DNA of 64,000 bases from Pictodentalium vernedei. Taxonomy: Eukaryota > Mollusca > Scaphopoda > Dentaliida > Dentaliidae. The DNA lies in the NCBI GenBank assembly GCA_031216915.1, contig CM062297.1, positions 368,479,704 through 368,543,703 of the forward strand. Direction: 5' to 3'. Each line of letters starts with the position of its first letter. Within the stretch, counting starts at the first letter, position 1. Positions 1 to 12,456 of this stretch are shown piece after piece. The translations under genes and the position numbers were made by a program. The notes beneath the pieces were generated by a model, which searched no databases, was not told where the DNA came from, and was given only the letters and a program-made list of their open reading frames with translations.

Positions 1-280
1 GTGTGGAAATGTGTACGCATCGCATCCAGCACATTGGCATACGCTGGATGTTGGGACATGTGTTTGTGTGTTAGTGCACAATATGCGCACATCACATGCT
101 ACGCAGCACATACGGTTGTTAGAAGTACTTATGACACGAAGGTTTGGGAACTTGTGGGGAATGTCGGAAACTTTTGGAGAATACCATTTTGGGAACTGCT
201 TTTGAAGGATATTTATTGACGATGGCTCATTCATCGGGAACTTTATTAGACAGTTTAGAAAGATGACATTATTAGTTACA
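1..280. other. No recognisable feature
   Basis: Open frames here are short and none resembles a known protein. No terminal repeats or RNA-like sequences were seen. Confidence 0.5.
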
Positions 281-379
281 GCAGGGTGTACGCGGCTGTA
301 CTGACCGTCTGAGATCCGTATTTCCCGAGCCGAAGAACATACGAATCTCAGAAGGGTAGTACAGTCCTGAACACCCTGC
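281..379. repeat. 99-nt imperfect fold-back
   Basis: The left arm starts GCAGGGTGTACGCGGCTGTA and its reverse complement recurs on the right, ending in ACACCCTGC. Arms are about 40 bp at roughly 80% identity by eye, with a loop near 322-340. The size fits a short palindromic MITE or a pre-miRNA-like hairpin; no target duplication was found, so neither is proven. Confidence 0.6.
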
Positions 380-1860
380 GGGAACACCGTGTGGGAAATT
401 TATCACCCTGCTCCTTCAGTGTGTCGAGTTTTGTTTTGTAAAATAATTCACAAACGGCATTCCAGTGACGAAAACCTTGATAACAAAAAATTGAGAAACT
501 GAAAGAAACACTTTTCTTTATTATTCAACAAGAACGCTAAAACTTCGGAACGGAATAGTTTAAACCTAAAACAACTTGAAAATGTCAATCGGTAAACTTT
601 TTATTAATATCCCTTCGTCTGATTGTCAAGCAAGGCGTTTAAGAGACATTTTGACAAGCAGACGAAAGAATTTTATTTGATTTGGGGTTATTTACCTTCG
701 ATTGAACTCAAACATTTGGGATACTTCAGTTCAAGGATATTGGAAAATGACGCGTCGTTATTATTGTGGGACACAAGTTGCTTATTAGTGTTTTATTCGA
801 TAGAGTGATGCATTGTGCGTCTTGAAGAATGGGAACACTAGGCAAACTTGTACAACTGCTTCAATAAGTTTCACGGAAGAGACAATTCATATAAAGAGAT
901 TGCATGTTTTTCGAATCCGCAACGCTCTGTAGCTAGTGTAGAAACACCACAACAGAATCCCTCATCTCGACAGTAAAATCAGATGTGGAGGATATGAACA
1001 CATGTTTTATTTCAAGTGTTAGGAATATTCTCATGAAACAATGTTGTTCTCATTCTGTTTGTGAGTGTGAATGTTTATTATGACTGACGAAAATGCTTGA
1101 AGCGATAGGTGAAAGGGAAGTCTGCGAAGTGTACAATAGAATGTCTGCACACCCCGTTTAGATATCACACGATATTCTCATATACACCGTTGAACTTCGT
1201 ACATCCGTAGGAGTTAAATATACCGCAGTGGATGCATTGGTTACTGACCGATCAGGAAGTTTCTATAATTTTAAAAGGGTAATAAAAGAAGATATGACAT
1301 TCAATTAGTTTTGATTCTGTTTTATGGTACAGTTACATTAGCCACAGTTTATAATCATTTTGTTAATTTACTATTCATTGCTTGGCTTACATTCAAGTTT
1401 AATCTATCATCAAACACGTAACCGGGGGGGGGGGGGGACACGGGGGCACGGAGCTCACGTGCCCACAAACATTTGTCTAAAACAAATTTAAATTTATGAA
1501 GTTCGGATGTACCGGTACCGTATTAAGTTAACTATTGTAGGTCGAGTTTATTATGTTAGGCCAATGAATAAATGTCACGGATAACGTTACTTAACCCAGC
1601 TGACCCAGAGGGATAAAGTTACGCATACAATTATGTATACTTGTTGTCGATAGAGTGTGCAGTTAATTAAGGTCATTGATAACGAATTTAATCCAGCTGG
1701 CCGATGGGGATATGTTACACCTATAATGCTTATGTTGTTTTTTGATATCCTGTATAACAAGTATAATGTATTGGGTCACTAATGGTTTGTAATGCAATAT
1801 GTTATATAAATAACGGACATACACGCATTATTAATCGATTCATTCATCATAGGCCACGTT
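380..1860. other. Gene-free stretch with poly-G and a diverged duplication
   Basis: No coding signal was recognised. It holds a 14-nt G run (1424-1437) and two related segments about 98 bp apart (about 1580-1640 and 1679-1737), both with a GATAACG...AA(C/T)CCAGCTG pattern. A TATA-like TATATAAAT lies near 1803, before the basic-protein frame, but its promoter role is speculative. Confidence 0.4.
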
Positions 1861-1929
1861 CATTCATTGATTCACATAATTCATACTCCATTCGTACTTC
1901 TGACCTCAGAGTGTGAACACCCTGGAATT

Positions 1930-2504
1930 ATGGAAAACCTGGAATTACCAGCTCGTCTCAAGAAAGCCATCTCAGCTCTGGGTGTCTCTTGCCCCATCTC
2001 CTGGACTATCCAGAAAATAGGCAAGAGCGTCCATCTGAAACTGAAATTTATAGTAGAAGCGGAAGAAACCACAAAAACCCCACCCTCCTCGGGAGAGGTA
2101 GTACCTTTAATGAGAGGACCCCCTCTCACACTGGTCCCCACCCGAGAAGGTCAGGAGGCCCTGAAAAGAGAAAAAGAAGAAAGAAGAGCCCGTCCACCAA
2201 GCGGAGGGATTCCCGACACCTGGAGGCCTTCTTGGAAAAGAAGAAAGAGAAGAGCGAGGAAAGGAAAGAAGAGGAAGCAGCCACCATTTCTACTCCAACT
2301 CCCACAGACTCACCCATCTTACATCCAGCCCCACAGCTGGAGACGCCAGATGTGGACAGTCCTGTGGAGACTAAGATGGAAATCGAAGCTGTCTTCTCGC
2401 CACTTCCCGATCCTCTCTTGCCTCTCCCTTCCGCACCAATTGGCCAGGACCAGGACCCTGAAAACACCCCAAAAGAAGCCGAAGAAGAGATCGGCACCAA
2501 ATGA
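1930..2504 (+). pseudogene. Basic low-complexity protein of an unrecognised repeated family, copy 1 (broken)
   Basis: The first block begins MENLELPARLKKAISALG and carries CPISWTI followed by a V-L-L-K pattern. Downstream, in another frame, lies a highly basic stretch with KRRDSRHLEAFLEKKKE and then a Pro/Glu-rich tail. The same blocks in the same order occur in the copy at 54704-55234, so this is a real repeated family. I do not recognise it. A basic middle with an acidic/proline tail is compatible with a nucleic-acid-binding ORF1-like or Gag-like product of a mobile element, which is inference. The frame is not continuous, so this copy is dead. Downstream, around 2800, an A-rich AAATAAAAAGG could be a 3' processing region. 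Confidence 0.55.
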
Positions 2505-3063
2505 GAAAAAAATCACAGAAGCGAGTGTAAAGCATAGTATCGAGATGGATAGGAAGCACGAAGAAATAATGGCAAAAATTAAAGAAATACAAGGATCGAC
2601 AACACAAGGGGCAGCACAATAGGCACCTCTCAAAGAAAACGACTGCAGCCCTCCACCACCATCAACATCAACAGAGGTAAATACCTTATCACCGTCACAG
2701 CCACCTCCTCATAAGAAGGAAACCAAGAAGCACAGACACTGTTAACTTTCCACCTCTCCCTTTCCTGCTCCAATTCTAATACGAGCAGACATGGTTCAAG
2801 ACAAATAAAAAGGAATACTAAGATACAGTTAGAGATGGGTCGAAATGGACTTGCCCTACCCCGCCCCTGCGCACCTTCGGCGCGCTAAAACCATTCATTT
2901 AGATTAGCATTATTAATCAAAACTAAAAATGTCTTTACTGAACTTCGGATTTTCGATGGCGTCGAGGTAGGGCAGTCCACGTCTCCTTGGTTTGTAGAAT
3001 CAAAGGGCTTGTTGCACCAAGTATTAAACGTGTCTTTTGTAACACATTTGGAAATATTGACAG
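2505..3063. other. 3' flank of the basic-protein copy, with a small inverted repeat
   Basis: No coding signal was recognised after the basic-protein frame. ATGGACTTGCCCTACC near 2845 has an inverted partner near 2966-2981 (GGTAGGGCAGTCCAC), making a loose stem of about 15 bp. No function is assigned. Confidence 0.35.
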
Positions 3064-3390
3064 ACCTCCTTTCCCATTTCACAATCACTTAGTGAAATGC
3101 TACAGAAAAACAGTCTAAATTTAGCATTTGCAGAGACTTTGGTGCGATTCGACATTAGCACACTAGAAGCCAAACGTGGAAAGGGTTGGACTGATTTGTA
3201 TAAACAAACTTGTGGAGAGAGTGACATTTTGATCCCAGTAAGACTGTCCAAAAAACGCAAACGTGTTGCATCTCGTTCGTTCCAGGACTTCGGTGTAATG
3301 TCGCCAACAGGCCAACGAGATCAGCCAGAAAATGTTTCAGAACATCTACGAACTGACACGTTTATTCAGTTATTATTGTCCTTTCCATAA
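3064..3390 (+). pseudogene. hAT/ZMYM1-like transposase fragment
   Basis: The frame includes SLSEMLQKNSLNLAFAETLV, then GWTDLYKQTCGE, a basic linker SKKRKR, and a second part SEHLRTDTFIQLL. This order (LQ-K-LNLA...LV, GW-LY-C, basic linker, then a Y/H-R-x-x-F helix) resembles the middle of hAT-type transposases related to zinc-finger MYM-type protein 1. Such proteins normally run several hundred residues, with a TTF zinc finger before and a catalytic/dimerisation domain after; neither is seen here. An in-frame stop lies just upstream near 3059 and the frame ends at 3390. It is a DNA-transposon relic or a remnant of a domesticated copy. Family call is by pattern memory, not alignment. Confidence 0.5.
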
Positions 3391-6300
3391 CCCCCCAATG
3401 GTAAATAAACTCTGGAATAATACAAAATCAAGAAAATATCTTTTAGTTTTCAGCTCCCGATTACGTGTAATATATTTAACTTCGCTGTCGTTACGTTTCT
3501 GTGATTTTAGCTCGCTCGAAAATTATATGAACGAATTGTTTAATTCTCTATGGGAATTTGTGTGTATTTTCGGAAGAGCGTCCATTTTGCAACAATGCAC
3601 AAGTGACGTAACTGGGACCGTCCATTTGAGAATAGGTAAATTTGAATTTTCACGGTTTGCCTTTGTCTTGTTCAAAACGCGTTAGTGAATTAGTGAATAA
3701 ATAAAATATACATGTATTGTAGTCGTGACGTAAATTATTTTATTAATACGTGCCGCACCAATTTTCCAAATTTGTCATGTCTTACCGACAACTGCCCTCA
3801 GTATGTTGCTACAGACCTCCATTTTGGCTTTGATTGTTTGTGTGACAGTGACACGGGAGCAGGCGAAAACAGCACCGTGTGAAATCCGGGGCCCGTTACT
3901 TTCGGTTTGGCACAGGAGTCTGGATTTCTTGGGTTTGGACTGCCCCCATCCAAATATGGCCTAAAAGACCTTGTTTTAATTTTTTACCTTGGCAGGTCCT
4001 TTGAATTCGGACTCCCCCCCTCCGCCCCTCCCCTCCCCCCACATACACAAGATTCTGATTTCTGCGTCAAATAATAAAGAAGGAGGTGTATCGTGAATCC
4101 AGGTTGGATAGATTCCAGGGCTGAGAAAAGGGTGGGGTTGGGGGAGGGGTGTTATTGCTTTTAATGTTTAGAAGTCACTGCTAAACAACAAGAAAACCAT
4201 GAGATAGTTGGGAGGGGAGATGTATCCTCTCATTTTTAACTGCTCAATTTTCCACAAATTTATTAGAGAACCATAGGCTAAATACTCGGTTTCAAAACGA
4301 AACACAGAAAAAAGGCAGAATTTAAATGAATTAATTTCGCCATCGGAACTGGTGCCATTCTCGCCACAATCAACTGGTGCCGTTTTCGCTCACTCGGTGC
4401 CGTTTACTCCAGGTGCCGTTTTCACTATAACCCGACACAAGTCCAACTAGGCCTAACCAATTTTCTTTTAAGAATGTATATAACTAATAGCATGAGAGAA
4501 TTGGCATCTTCGAATACAACCCTTACGAATACGTATAATCACTAGAAAGCTTATTGGAAAATTGTAGGGGAGAGCGGGGGGGGGGGGGGGGGGGCGTCAC
4601 GTACGTCACTTCGTGATCACGCTGCCCCCCCCACCACCCCCACCCCCACCCCCCGCCAGTTCTCAGCAAGCACCTGATAAATCTTCTGAGGGAGAAATCA
4701 CTCGGCAAAGTTGATCAGAGAATTTATATAATATTAATCATATTTCGACTCCACTGATTATACCCAGCACAGGCGTATATAGACCAACGGGCCAACTTTT
4801 TTTCCATGGCTGCGGGGGGGGGGGGGGGGGGGGGGGGCTGGGGAAGATTTTGCCCGAAAAGTAACTACGTGCGTAGCCTGGTGTGGATGTTCGTGAGCGT
4901 GTCTTCTCCTACTGGTGGGATTAAGGGAACCCTCCCCGGGAACATTTTCAAAAATCTGATCCGCTTGAGGGTTTCTAGAGAACCCAGACTACCTTTCGAA
5001 CCTTGTAATTGGAAGAAAAGACGATCGCTTTTGTAGAGGTGCCTGACTGAATGTGTTCGAGCGGTCTCGTCTGGTATCAGTCAACCGCAATAAAACATTA
5101 TATGCTTCTCGGGATTCAGCTGGAGTAAATACGTGTAATGTAAGGCCTGTGTGCCCATAGCATTAGAGGATCGAACCCTACAGATGGATGAGGCTTTAAC
5201 ACTATTCACGTGGGTCGATATATAACAGTTTGGCTGGCCGCTGATTTGCTGTGGTTCTCAGTTGAGAAGGTTTTGGTTACTCATGTGATTCCAACTGCCT
5301 CCCGATTCCCACGCATCTTTCCTCCCAATACTGAGACGAACTGCTTGAAGACACTCTGTATCCCCATTCTTCACAATCCCTCCAATAAGCATACTAACCA
5401 TCGCATTTGTGTCAACCACTAACAACGTCCTTTATTCTCCCATCCCACGTCCTCATTATACTACTCCCAGTAAATTTTGATCTAGAAGACTGAGATTTTG
5501 GACTTCCTAATAAAACGTATTCCAAGGTCACCACTACGCCCAAGTTACACATTTGGCTCTCCTTTTTCACCGTCTTTCCCAATTCCCCTTAATCGCCATT
5601 GATCGCGACCTCAGCTTGAACAACAGTGACCACCCCTCCCCTTACAATGGTGCCATTGTCAAGGTACTCTTCAAAACCTGTCTTCTCTTTGTCACGCAGG
5701 CCACACAAAGACCTCTTTCTTTTGAACTACTCTCGCCAATTTTGGTTACAATCCCCATGACTCTTTCTCTAACGGTTTTTTTTTACCTTTGGTTGTCTCT
5801 ATTTCTGAGTTCGATACATCGTTTGGATAAATCCCTACAAACTTCTACCATTACTGCAGTTAATTATAACGAAATTTTTAAAAACCCTAAGCTATGAATT
5901 ATTATCTTGACTGTCTAATATTTCTACATACCTGTGTTACTTCCACTGGGTCCAGTGGCGGCTCAAAGGTGTCTCCCCTCTGGATATACTTTAGCAAGGG
6001 ACGGCATATATTCCCAAGACCTAAGGTGGGATGCTAATAGAATTATAGATGGCGGCGGGGAGTATCCCCGAGAAAATTGGAAAAAAAATTTCAATCCCCG
6101 AGGGCTTTTTGGCCACTAAATAAACTATGTTCCCATTCAGCCTGCAACATTTTTCAGTGGGTAGGTAGATAGTGTGTCATTTTATATAATAAAACCAACC
6201 AGTAAATGGAGCTTTCGGCCACTTGGCCTTATTTGCCACATTGTGGGGACCTAAGAAGTGATGGCACAGTAATGTGAGCCAATTTACCACATGTTAGATT
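3391..6300. other. Gene-free stretch with extreme poly-G tracts
   Basis: Nothing gene-like is convincing. It contains G runs of 19 nt (4576-4594) and 24 nt (4814-4837), the longest in the window, and a C-rich block at 4624-4655. Four short direct repeats of the GGTGCCGTTTT type lie at about 4350-4430. The pyrimidine-rich 5300-5900 part gives short open frames without recognisable domains. Confidence 0.45.
4814..4837 (+). repeat. 24-nt poly-G tract
   Basis: Twenty-four consecutive G residues, the longest G/C homopolymer in the window. Confidence 0.9.
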
Positions 6301-6308
6301 GTAATGGT

Positions 6309-6467
6309 AGCCCGCGGAAGCGGCCGTCTTGTGACGTCATCTCCATAGTGACACGTGGTCTTAGTGCGCATGCGCAGCGCGTTTTTAGGGTGATAGTACT
6401 TCTGTCGGACATTTTTGTCTGATGGAGGCCGCCATCTTGGTTTCTAAGGTAGCACGTGGTTGCTATG
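6309..6467 (-). repeat. R1 repeat with promoter-like motifs (minus copy)
   Basis: Read on the minus strand it contains ACCAAGATGGCGGC (YY1-like), TGCGCATGCGCAC (NRF1-like palindrome), GATGACGTCAC (CRE-like) and CACGTG E-box-like motifs. Other copies in the same motif order lie near 7150, 21953, 34017 and more weakly at 35540 and 63130. The motif density is seen directly; promoter activity is inference. Confidence 0.65.
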
Positions 6468-6479
6468 AGCCTGAATGGC

Positions 6480-6760
6480 CTACACCAAGACGGGGATATG
6501 TGCGGAGGATTTGTTCGTTTGAATAGGAGTAAATCTGATTACCCAGAAAGACCCATCAATCCATCCAAACCACCCAAAACGACTATTTGATATGGATTCC
6601 TCACGAATCCTTCTTTATTCAATAACAGGTACGTTCCTTTGTATAAGAGTAGTTGTACTTTGTAGAATTACCACAAACAAGCCGACAATCCCTCCAAATC
6701 ACCAAAATGCGCCCAAAACAACCTTAACGGACTTGTACTCCCCATCTAGGGTTTTTAGTA
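6480..6760 (+). repeat. R1-associated repeat segment, two direct copies
   Basis: GGGATATGTGCGGAGGATTT near 6497 and a related block at 6625-6700 (GTAGAATTACCACAAACAAG) resemble the arms of the inverted-repeat element at 16135-17089. A further short match, CATTTCGGTATTTGAGGA, occurs near 7126 and again near 16376. Together with the flanking R1 copies this suggests one composite mobile unit spanning about 6.3-7.35 kb. Confidence 0.45.
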
Positions 6761-7149
6761 GTAGCACGTAGTGCTATAGGATCGAGAGTATGTTCTATTA
6801 CACTGGCGAAGTGGTCCAGATTTTCCAAGAACCCTATTTTTGTGCCTATTACAGATACTACTTTAACACTAGCAGTATGTCTAGCCCAAACTAGCTCTAG
6901 TTCGTTCCCTCGTCCAAGTCTTATAATCACCAGTGCTTGGTTTCCCATAACATGTATGCATAGTTATCTTCAGTGTGTATAACGAAAGCCTATATGATTC
7001 TTATAGCCACGAATCCATCGAAGAGTTACTGAAAAGTCATTGCTCAAGCGACTCGAATCCCATCGAGCAAATGAGCTATAGAACAATTGCTCGTTCGAGT
7101 GACTCGAACATACTTTCTTCGACTCATTTCGGTATTTGAGGAAAGCCAG

Positions 7150-7330
7150 TATACAAAATGCCCGACGGAACAGCGTATCACCTTAACAACACGAGTTGCG
7201 CATGCGCACTAAGACCACGTATCACTATGAAATGACGCCACAAGATGACCGCTCACGCGGGCTAGCACATCAACCAAACTTGAAGTAACTGGGTCACGTG
7301 ACTAACTTGGCGTAACTGGGTCACATGAAT
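7150..7330 (+). repeat. R1 repeat with promoter-like motifs (plus copy)
   Basis: Carries TATACAAAATGCCCGACGGA, TTGCGCATGCGCACTAAGAC (NRF1-like), ACCACGTATCACTATG, and two GGGTCAC(G/A)TGA motifs. It faces the copy at 6309-6467 in inverted orientation about 0.7 kb away, so the pair could be ends of one element. Confidence 0.6.
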
Positions 7331-10300
7331 ATGACGTCCTTCCTAGGTTTCCCATTAAGCCCCCTAACCTCCCCCCCCCCCCCCCACATGTGGCATGATC
7401 TCTACATCTAGTATTGATGATGTTACATAAATGCACAGTGCATCATAAAGATAGACTTTCAGAAATACAGTTAACATTAGCGTCCTGCGTGATGAAGTTT
7501 ATATTTTTTATAATTGTTGATAAAGATGAAGTGACCGAACATCCAAGATATCAATCACTTCTATTACACGTGGAACGACAGTCCCCCACCTTCCCAACAC
7601 TTAATTATAAATTTGATAATTTTTTTCCCACGGGGCGCCTGAAGCTTAAGCGCGCACACTGATAATATGGTAAATTTTCTGGATACGATCCCATCAGACA
7701 TGCATTCACTGTCATAGCATGAAACATCAGTGATGCAACAAATCCCGAAACCCAAACTAAATGCCAAATGACACTTCACTATTAATTCTATTATCATATG
7801 ATACTTGTTAAACATTTATTGGCCTATACAACAGAACCAATTGTCGCAACTGTGAGTAGAGTTTTACGTTGTAATACCATCATCACGCTGATTGTATCAT
7901 CAAAATTATTGTGATGTGTATCGTAAAAATTACGACAGATTTGATGGCCGGCGAAAAGACTGGACATGATCAGTCATTGATGATTGACTTTTTGTGTGAT
8001 ATCTTCCTTGCCTTTAGCGCTGCAAAATCTTCAGTCTACAGTGTCCACGTCAAGTCATTTAATTCCCGATGACTCAATAGCTGTCATCGCGCGGCCGCCT
8101 AATCTGTCGCGGCACACAGTGGATCTGGCATCGGTTTTTTTATAAGAATGAGGAACCTCTATTATTAAATATAGATACTCTCAACAGGTATCAGGGAACT
8201 AAAAATTTGAATTAGAGTTACCCACCTTGAATCAGAGTTACCCGCCTTGAAAGATTGCACTCGGAAATGATGCAATTGTTACGGAATTTAGTAAAAAGTC
8301 TATCGATCTGCGATTGTAAAATCTGACTCCAAGCGTTGTGATTACTGAAAGAACTACGGAGCCCAACCAACCGCGAAGTCCCATCAGCCCGTGGCGTTTT
8401 GTGATTCCTTACCAGACGATACCAGACAGAGGCTCCAGATTCTGGGTTCAGGTTGGTTACCTCACGAGCTAGTCGTGTTCAGCACAACGAAGACCAGTTT
8501 ACCAGTTATCTAGGATTTTTATTAACAAATAAAACTCAACTGCCAATCGTTTTCTCTGGTATAAAGTAAAATTCACAATGTTCAGTCAAAGTTCATACCT
8601 TATAGAAACAGTGGCGGCATCCATCTTACTTCTTGTAGGTAGGTACTTACTCGTCGGAAGCCCAGAGACAACTTCCCAAACATCCAGGAATCAGTGCTCA
8701 TATCCACTAGATTTTTGATGTCAAACCTGATCACGCGACTACCAGTCAGCGGAATAGTTAGGGAAAGTTCCCGTGACGTGGCAGTCACCGTTGTGAGACG
8801 CTTGTACTGCCATGCAGACTGTCGGCAATCTGCATGCAATCTATCGAGTGGTTGTTCCACAAACACATTCCACCGGGGTTCTGTTGACCGGGGGAATTGT
8901 GTGATAGAATTTACAGTTCTGCAACTTTAGCATTATGTGATGCCCGTTTGTTCTGGGAGTGTGATTTATGGGTTGATGACAGCTATGACAGTTCAAATAG
9001 TACCAATTCGGAGATTTCCGCCCGTGATATTTATCAACTAAAACTCGACTACCGGCGTTATCTCTGATCAGCTCTTTCACTGAGTGTAGGTCAGTCGGTC
9101 GAGTGTTAGTCGGAGTATTTCTTATTAGTTTATCCAATTCTACGAATATCGGCTCTGAGGAAAATTAACAGAAATAATATGAGTCCCATTCAAACTAATA
9201 GAAAACTGCCCTGTTATTTCTATAATTTCCATGGAAGAACTATAGCTCTTCTTTCGAGCTTGCTTAACTTCTGTGGGCCAACTTCGCAACACAATCGCTA
9301 AAAATAAACAGCCTTTGGAAAATATATTGTTTCAATAAAGGTTTGAAACATTCTATTGACATCTTGCACTATTGTTGAATATGCCTGATAAAAAGAGGGT
9401 GATTTGATGACTCTTAGACAATTTACTTTTTGCGTGTTTTTGTAGGGAATTGCCTGAAAAATGCACGTGACCTGTACTTCCTTTCGTGTCAGTTTTTCTC
9501 TCTTATTTGTTGCATGACCCCTGTTCTCGGGTGAGAAAAAATTGTCTTAAGGGCTATACTTGACAAAGATATTTGAATGGCAAAATTGAAGTGGTGCGAT
9601 CATATTATTTTTTTTTTTTTTTAAACAATATTTTATTTCATTAAATTGAAATGGGGTTTGGCGAACAGGCTTGGCCTATCATATTATTTCGCCTGAACGT
9701 TACTATTGTCGCATGTGGGAAAATATTTTGTTCCGTGATACCTGTAACTTTGTTTCACTCTCGAATTCAAATTCAAAACCTGGGCATATTGGTCTGCGTC
9801 ACACAGCGCGTTCCGTGTGGCTTGTAACTGAAGCTAAGCGCACATGTTTGCAGTTGCGGCAATAGATCTGGGGTCCGATGTTTTATTTTTACCGGAAGCG
9901 TTTGTCAGAGAGAAAACTGATTTAGGAACTCTTTGACATCGGCACATGGGTGCGGTTGCGTACGAAACTGAATTTGCTGCCGCGAATCCAATCGGCATCG
10001 GACAGAAAATGTCGGTGTTCGGCGTCCGAACGATGAGGCTCGTAGGCCCATATAAAAACAGTCCGCCTTCTTTTTTGGCATACTTCCTTTTCTTCTCTCA
10101 ATTGTTTTACCGTTTCACCTATTTGTTTTTTTTTGGGGGGGGGGGGGGGCGCCTCTGGCCGCCCCTGAACCCACTCAAACAGACCACTCCCATTGGGTGG
10201 AGCAAAATATTCTTCGCCTCGCGAGTTCCAACTTTCGGTTTCTGTATTTTCCACTTATGACGACTGTGAGTTGATGGTACACTAGTAAAATAGATTAGAA

Positions 10301-11916
10301 TATTTGCCTCCTCATCTGCTCGTTTCAGGCATAGTGGATGAAATTTGGCGCAGATTGAACAAATTTGAGAAAGACTGGTGTTCAATTTGAAATAACTTTT
10401 AAAACTCAACTTAGACTAGAGAAGGAAGTGGGGTTGAAAATAAAAAATATAGATACTAGGCTGAAAAAACAGTTGTTTTAGACAACCCCTACCTCCGATC
10501 CAAACTTTGCCCCTCTTGAATTTACTTCCCACCTCCTGCACAGGATGTAATTTTGTCTGTTTGCGTTGCATTCCAAGAGGTATTTCACGATTTCTACCAT
10601 AGTATGTGAAGGTTCCAGCTGTTAGTCAAATAGTGATTCGAAATTTCTAGACGTTGATTTTATTTTTTTTTTGGGGGGGGGGGGAGAGAGCCCCACTCCC
10701 GCGACAACGAACGCGCACGTCATCGAGGAACGTGACGTTTTTACGACATACATGTAACAATGATTATAGCTGAATTCCCTGTGACCAAGAGGGGTGGCAC
10801 CCACCCCCCTCGTCTCATGCGCGCATGGTTCTTGGAACAAATTCAAATGACCTCCCGTTAATTAATGATATGTGTTAGTTCTGGTGTTTAACTTTCTCCC
10901 TACATTTCACCCTCACTCGATAGGATAAAATCTCGTGTGTTTCCCCTCTCTAAATATAAAAAACAAAAATTTGCTTTTAAAAAGCTTATTTCTGGCTCCC
11001 AAGATTGGTGGAACATGAAAAGATACACGTAGACCATGACGGAATATCTCACCCCCTGCCTCCGCTCTGTGACTTTGCATTCGATTTATATCTTCTTTTT
11101 TTCTTCATATTTGAAGATTTTGTTTGTAAAGTTAAAACTTTGAGCTATAACTGAGACGTTGTAACTTTTCCTCTTAGTAATGTGGAAGAGAGATAATCCA
11201 CGCACACTGAAAACTACTTACGGTAAGTTTTACAAGCCTAAAATTAACCTACCCTCGCGAAGTATGTTACAATTTTTTTTCTAACGATTATTTGAATGGT
11301 ATTAAAGGCCGACGACCCAAAACATATGCAAAAAACGAACGGGAATTACTTTGGCAAAGTCCAAGTTCAATGTTATTGAACTGGTTCGGACGGGTGGGGA
11401 GGGGAGGGGGTCGAAACATGACACGTCCTGAATAGCCATGTTAATCTTTTAAAATTTAGTTCAAGTTATATGCTCTGCCCAGACTTCAAAGAGTATGGGC
11501 TATAAATTCACTGGCAGAGAAAAATTGGAACGTGTGTCTATATGTCACTTGGAGAGGTGGAGTCCTTTTTTTGTGGGCATCGTGTACACAGTCAGTGATG
11601 CCAGATCGATGATATCTCAACCCTATACTGTCTTGAATCTCTTTCCTTGCAAGACACATATATGCGATAAACCAAAGATGGTTAGCCCATTTCCCCAAAC
11701 TTGATTTCAATGCGATTCACTTGACTTAATTATATTCTACGCAGTTCAAGGGCAGGACAGTGCCGGAGTGGACTTCAGGTGGTGGTGGGGGGGGGGGGGG
11801 GGGGTTGTTTTAGGTTTCATGTTGGTAAATTTTGCGAAATGGAAGTAAAAGCCGGTATTCTGACAGCAACATACTTTAGAGCTTGATTTTTCGATAAGTA
11901 ATCCGCGTTGGATGCA
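7331..11916. other. Long gene-free stretch
   Basis: No coding domain, SINE, LINE or terminal-repeat pair was recognised across about 4.6 kb. Homopolymers stand out: C15 at 7371-7385, G15 at 10135-10149, G12 at 10673-10684 and G18 at 11787-11804. Short frames at 8600-9137 and 9922-10260 overlap on opposite strands and show no domain. Confidence 0.45.
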
Positions 11917-11930
11917 AAAAACGTTACATC

Positions 11931-12289
11931 TGGGTGCGGTGGCTCAGTTGGTAGGGTGCAGGCTGCAAGCCGAGAGGTACTCTGTTCGAACCCCACCTGC
12001 GGCAACCGGGTTGTGTCCTTGGGCAATACACTTCACCCCATTGCCCACGTTGGGGCATGGTGGCGTTGTGTACTAAGGCCTACTGCACCTCGTGGATGGA
12101 GCACCTGTCTTCAACCAATGTTATAACCCTGTTTGTGTGGAGTTACCATGTTGTGGAGCTGAGAGTTGCTTGCCATTGTTCGATGGTTCTCTCCGGGTAA
12201 TCCGGCTTCCTCCATCCGTAAAAATGTCGTGGTCATGATTAGCCATTATGCATAAATATGTGGCTTTAAACACCAATAACTAACTAACT
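11931..12289 (+). mobile_element. SINE, tRNA-headed, V-domain-like body
   Basis: The head GGTGCGGTGGCTCAGTTGGT is a Pol III A box in tRNA-like context; GTTCGAACCCC is the B box. The body has TTGTGTCCTTGGGCAATACA, resembling the V-domain of V-SINEs (RUDI-like elements of molluscs). The 3' part CTCTCCGGGTAATCCGGCTT...TTAAACACCAATAAC ends in an AACT-repeat tail. Flanks AAAAACGTTACAT (11917-11929) and AAAAACGGTACAT (12290-12302) form a 13-bp target duplication with one mismatch, so the insertion is intact. The anticodon-arm region (GGCTGCAAGCC) looks Cys(GCA)-like, tentatively. Confidence 0.9.
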
Positions 12290-12376
12290 AAAAACGGTAC
12301 ATAATTTGGTTCTTCAATCAGAAATCTGTTGAAATCAGCGTTTTGGTCTTCAATCAAAAACCTGTTGAAATCGATG

Positions 12377-12456
12377 TTTTATCGCCGAATGGGGTGGGGA
12401 TAAATCCCATACATTGAAAAATATAGGGTTTATCCCCACCCCAGTCGGCGATAAAC
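12377..12456. repeat. 80-nt fold-back
   Basis: Left arm TTTATCGCCGAATGGGGTGG and right arm, reverse-complemented, GTTTATCGCCGACTGGGGTG pair over about 32 bp around a short AT loop. Just upstream TTCAATCAGAAATCTGTTGA is directly repeated about 40 bp later. It looks like a small palindromic MITE core; outer ends not resolved. Confidence 0.65.

Noticed and set aside
9660-9865. Similarity of a short segment here to 48520-48560
   Set aside because: Only about 40 bp match; too short to define a repeat family by eye.
11931-12010. Possible functional tRNA gene at SINE heads
   Set aside because: The A and B boxes are there, but the cloverleaf is poor and a SINE body follows; the same holds for the other heads.
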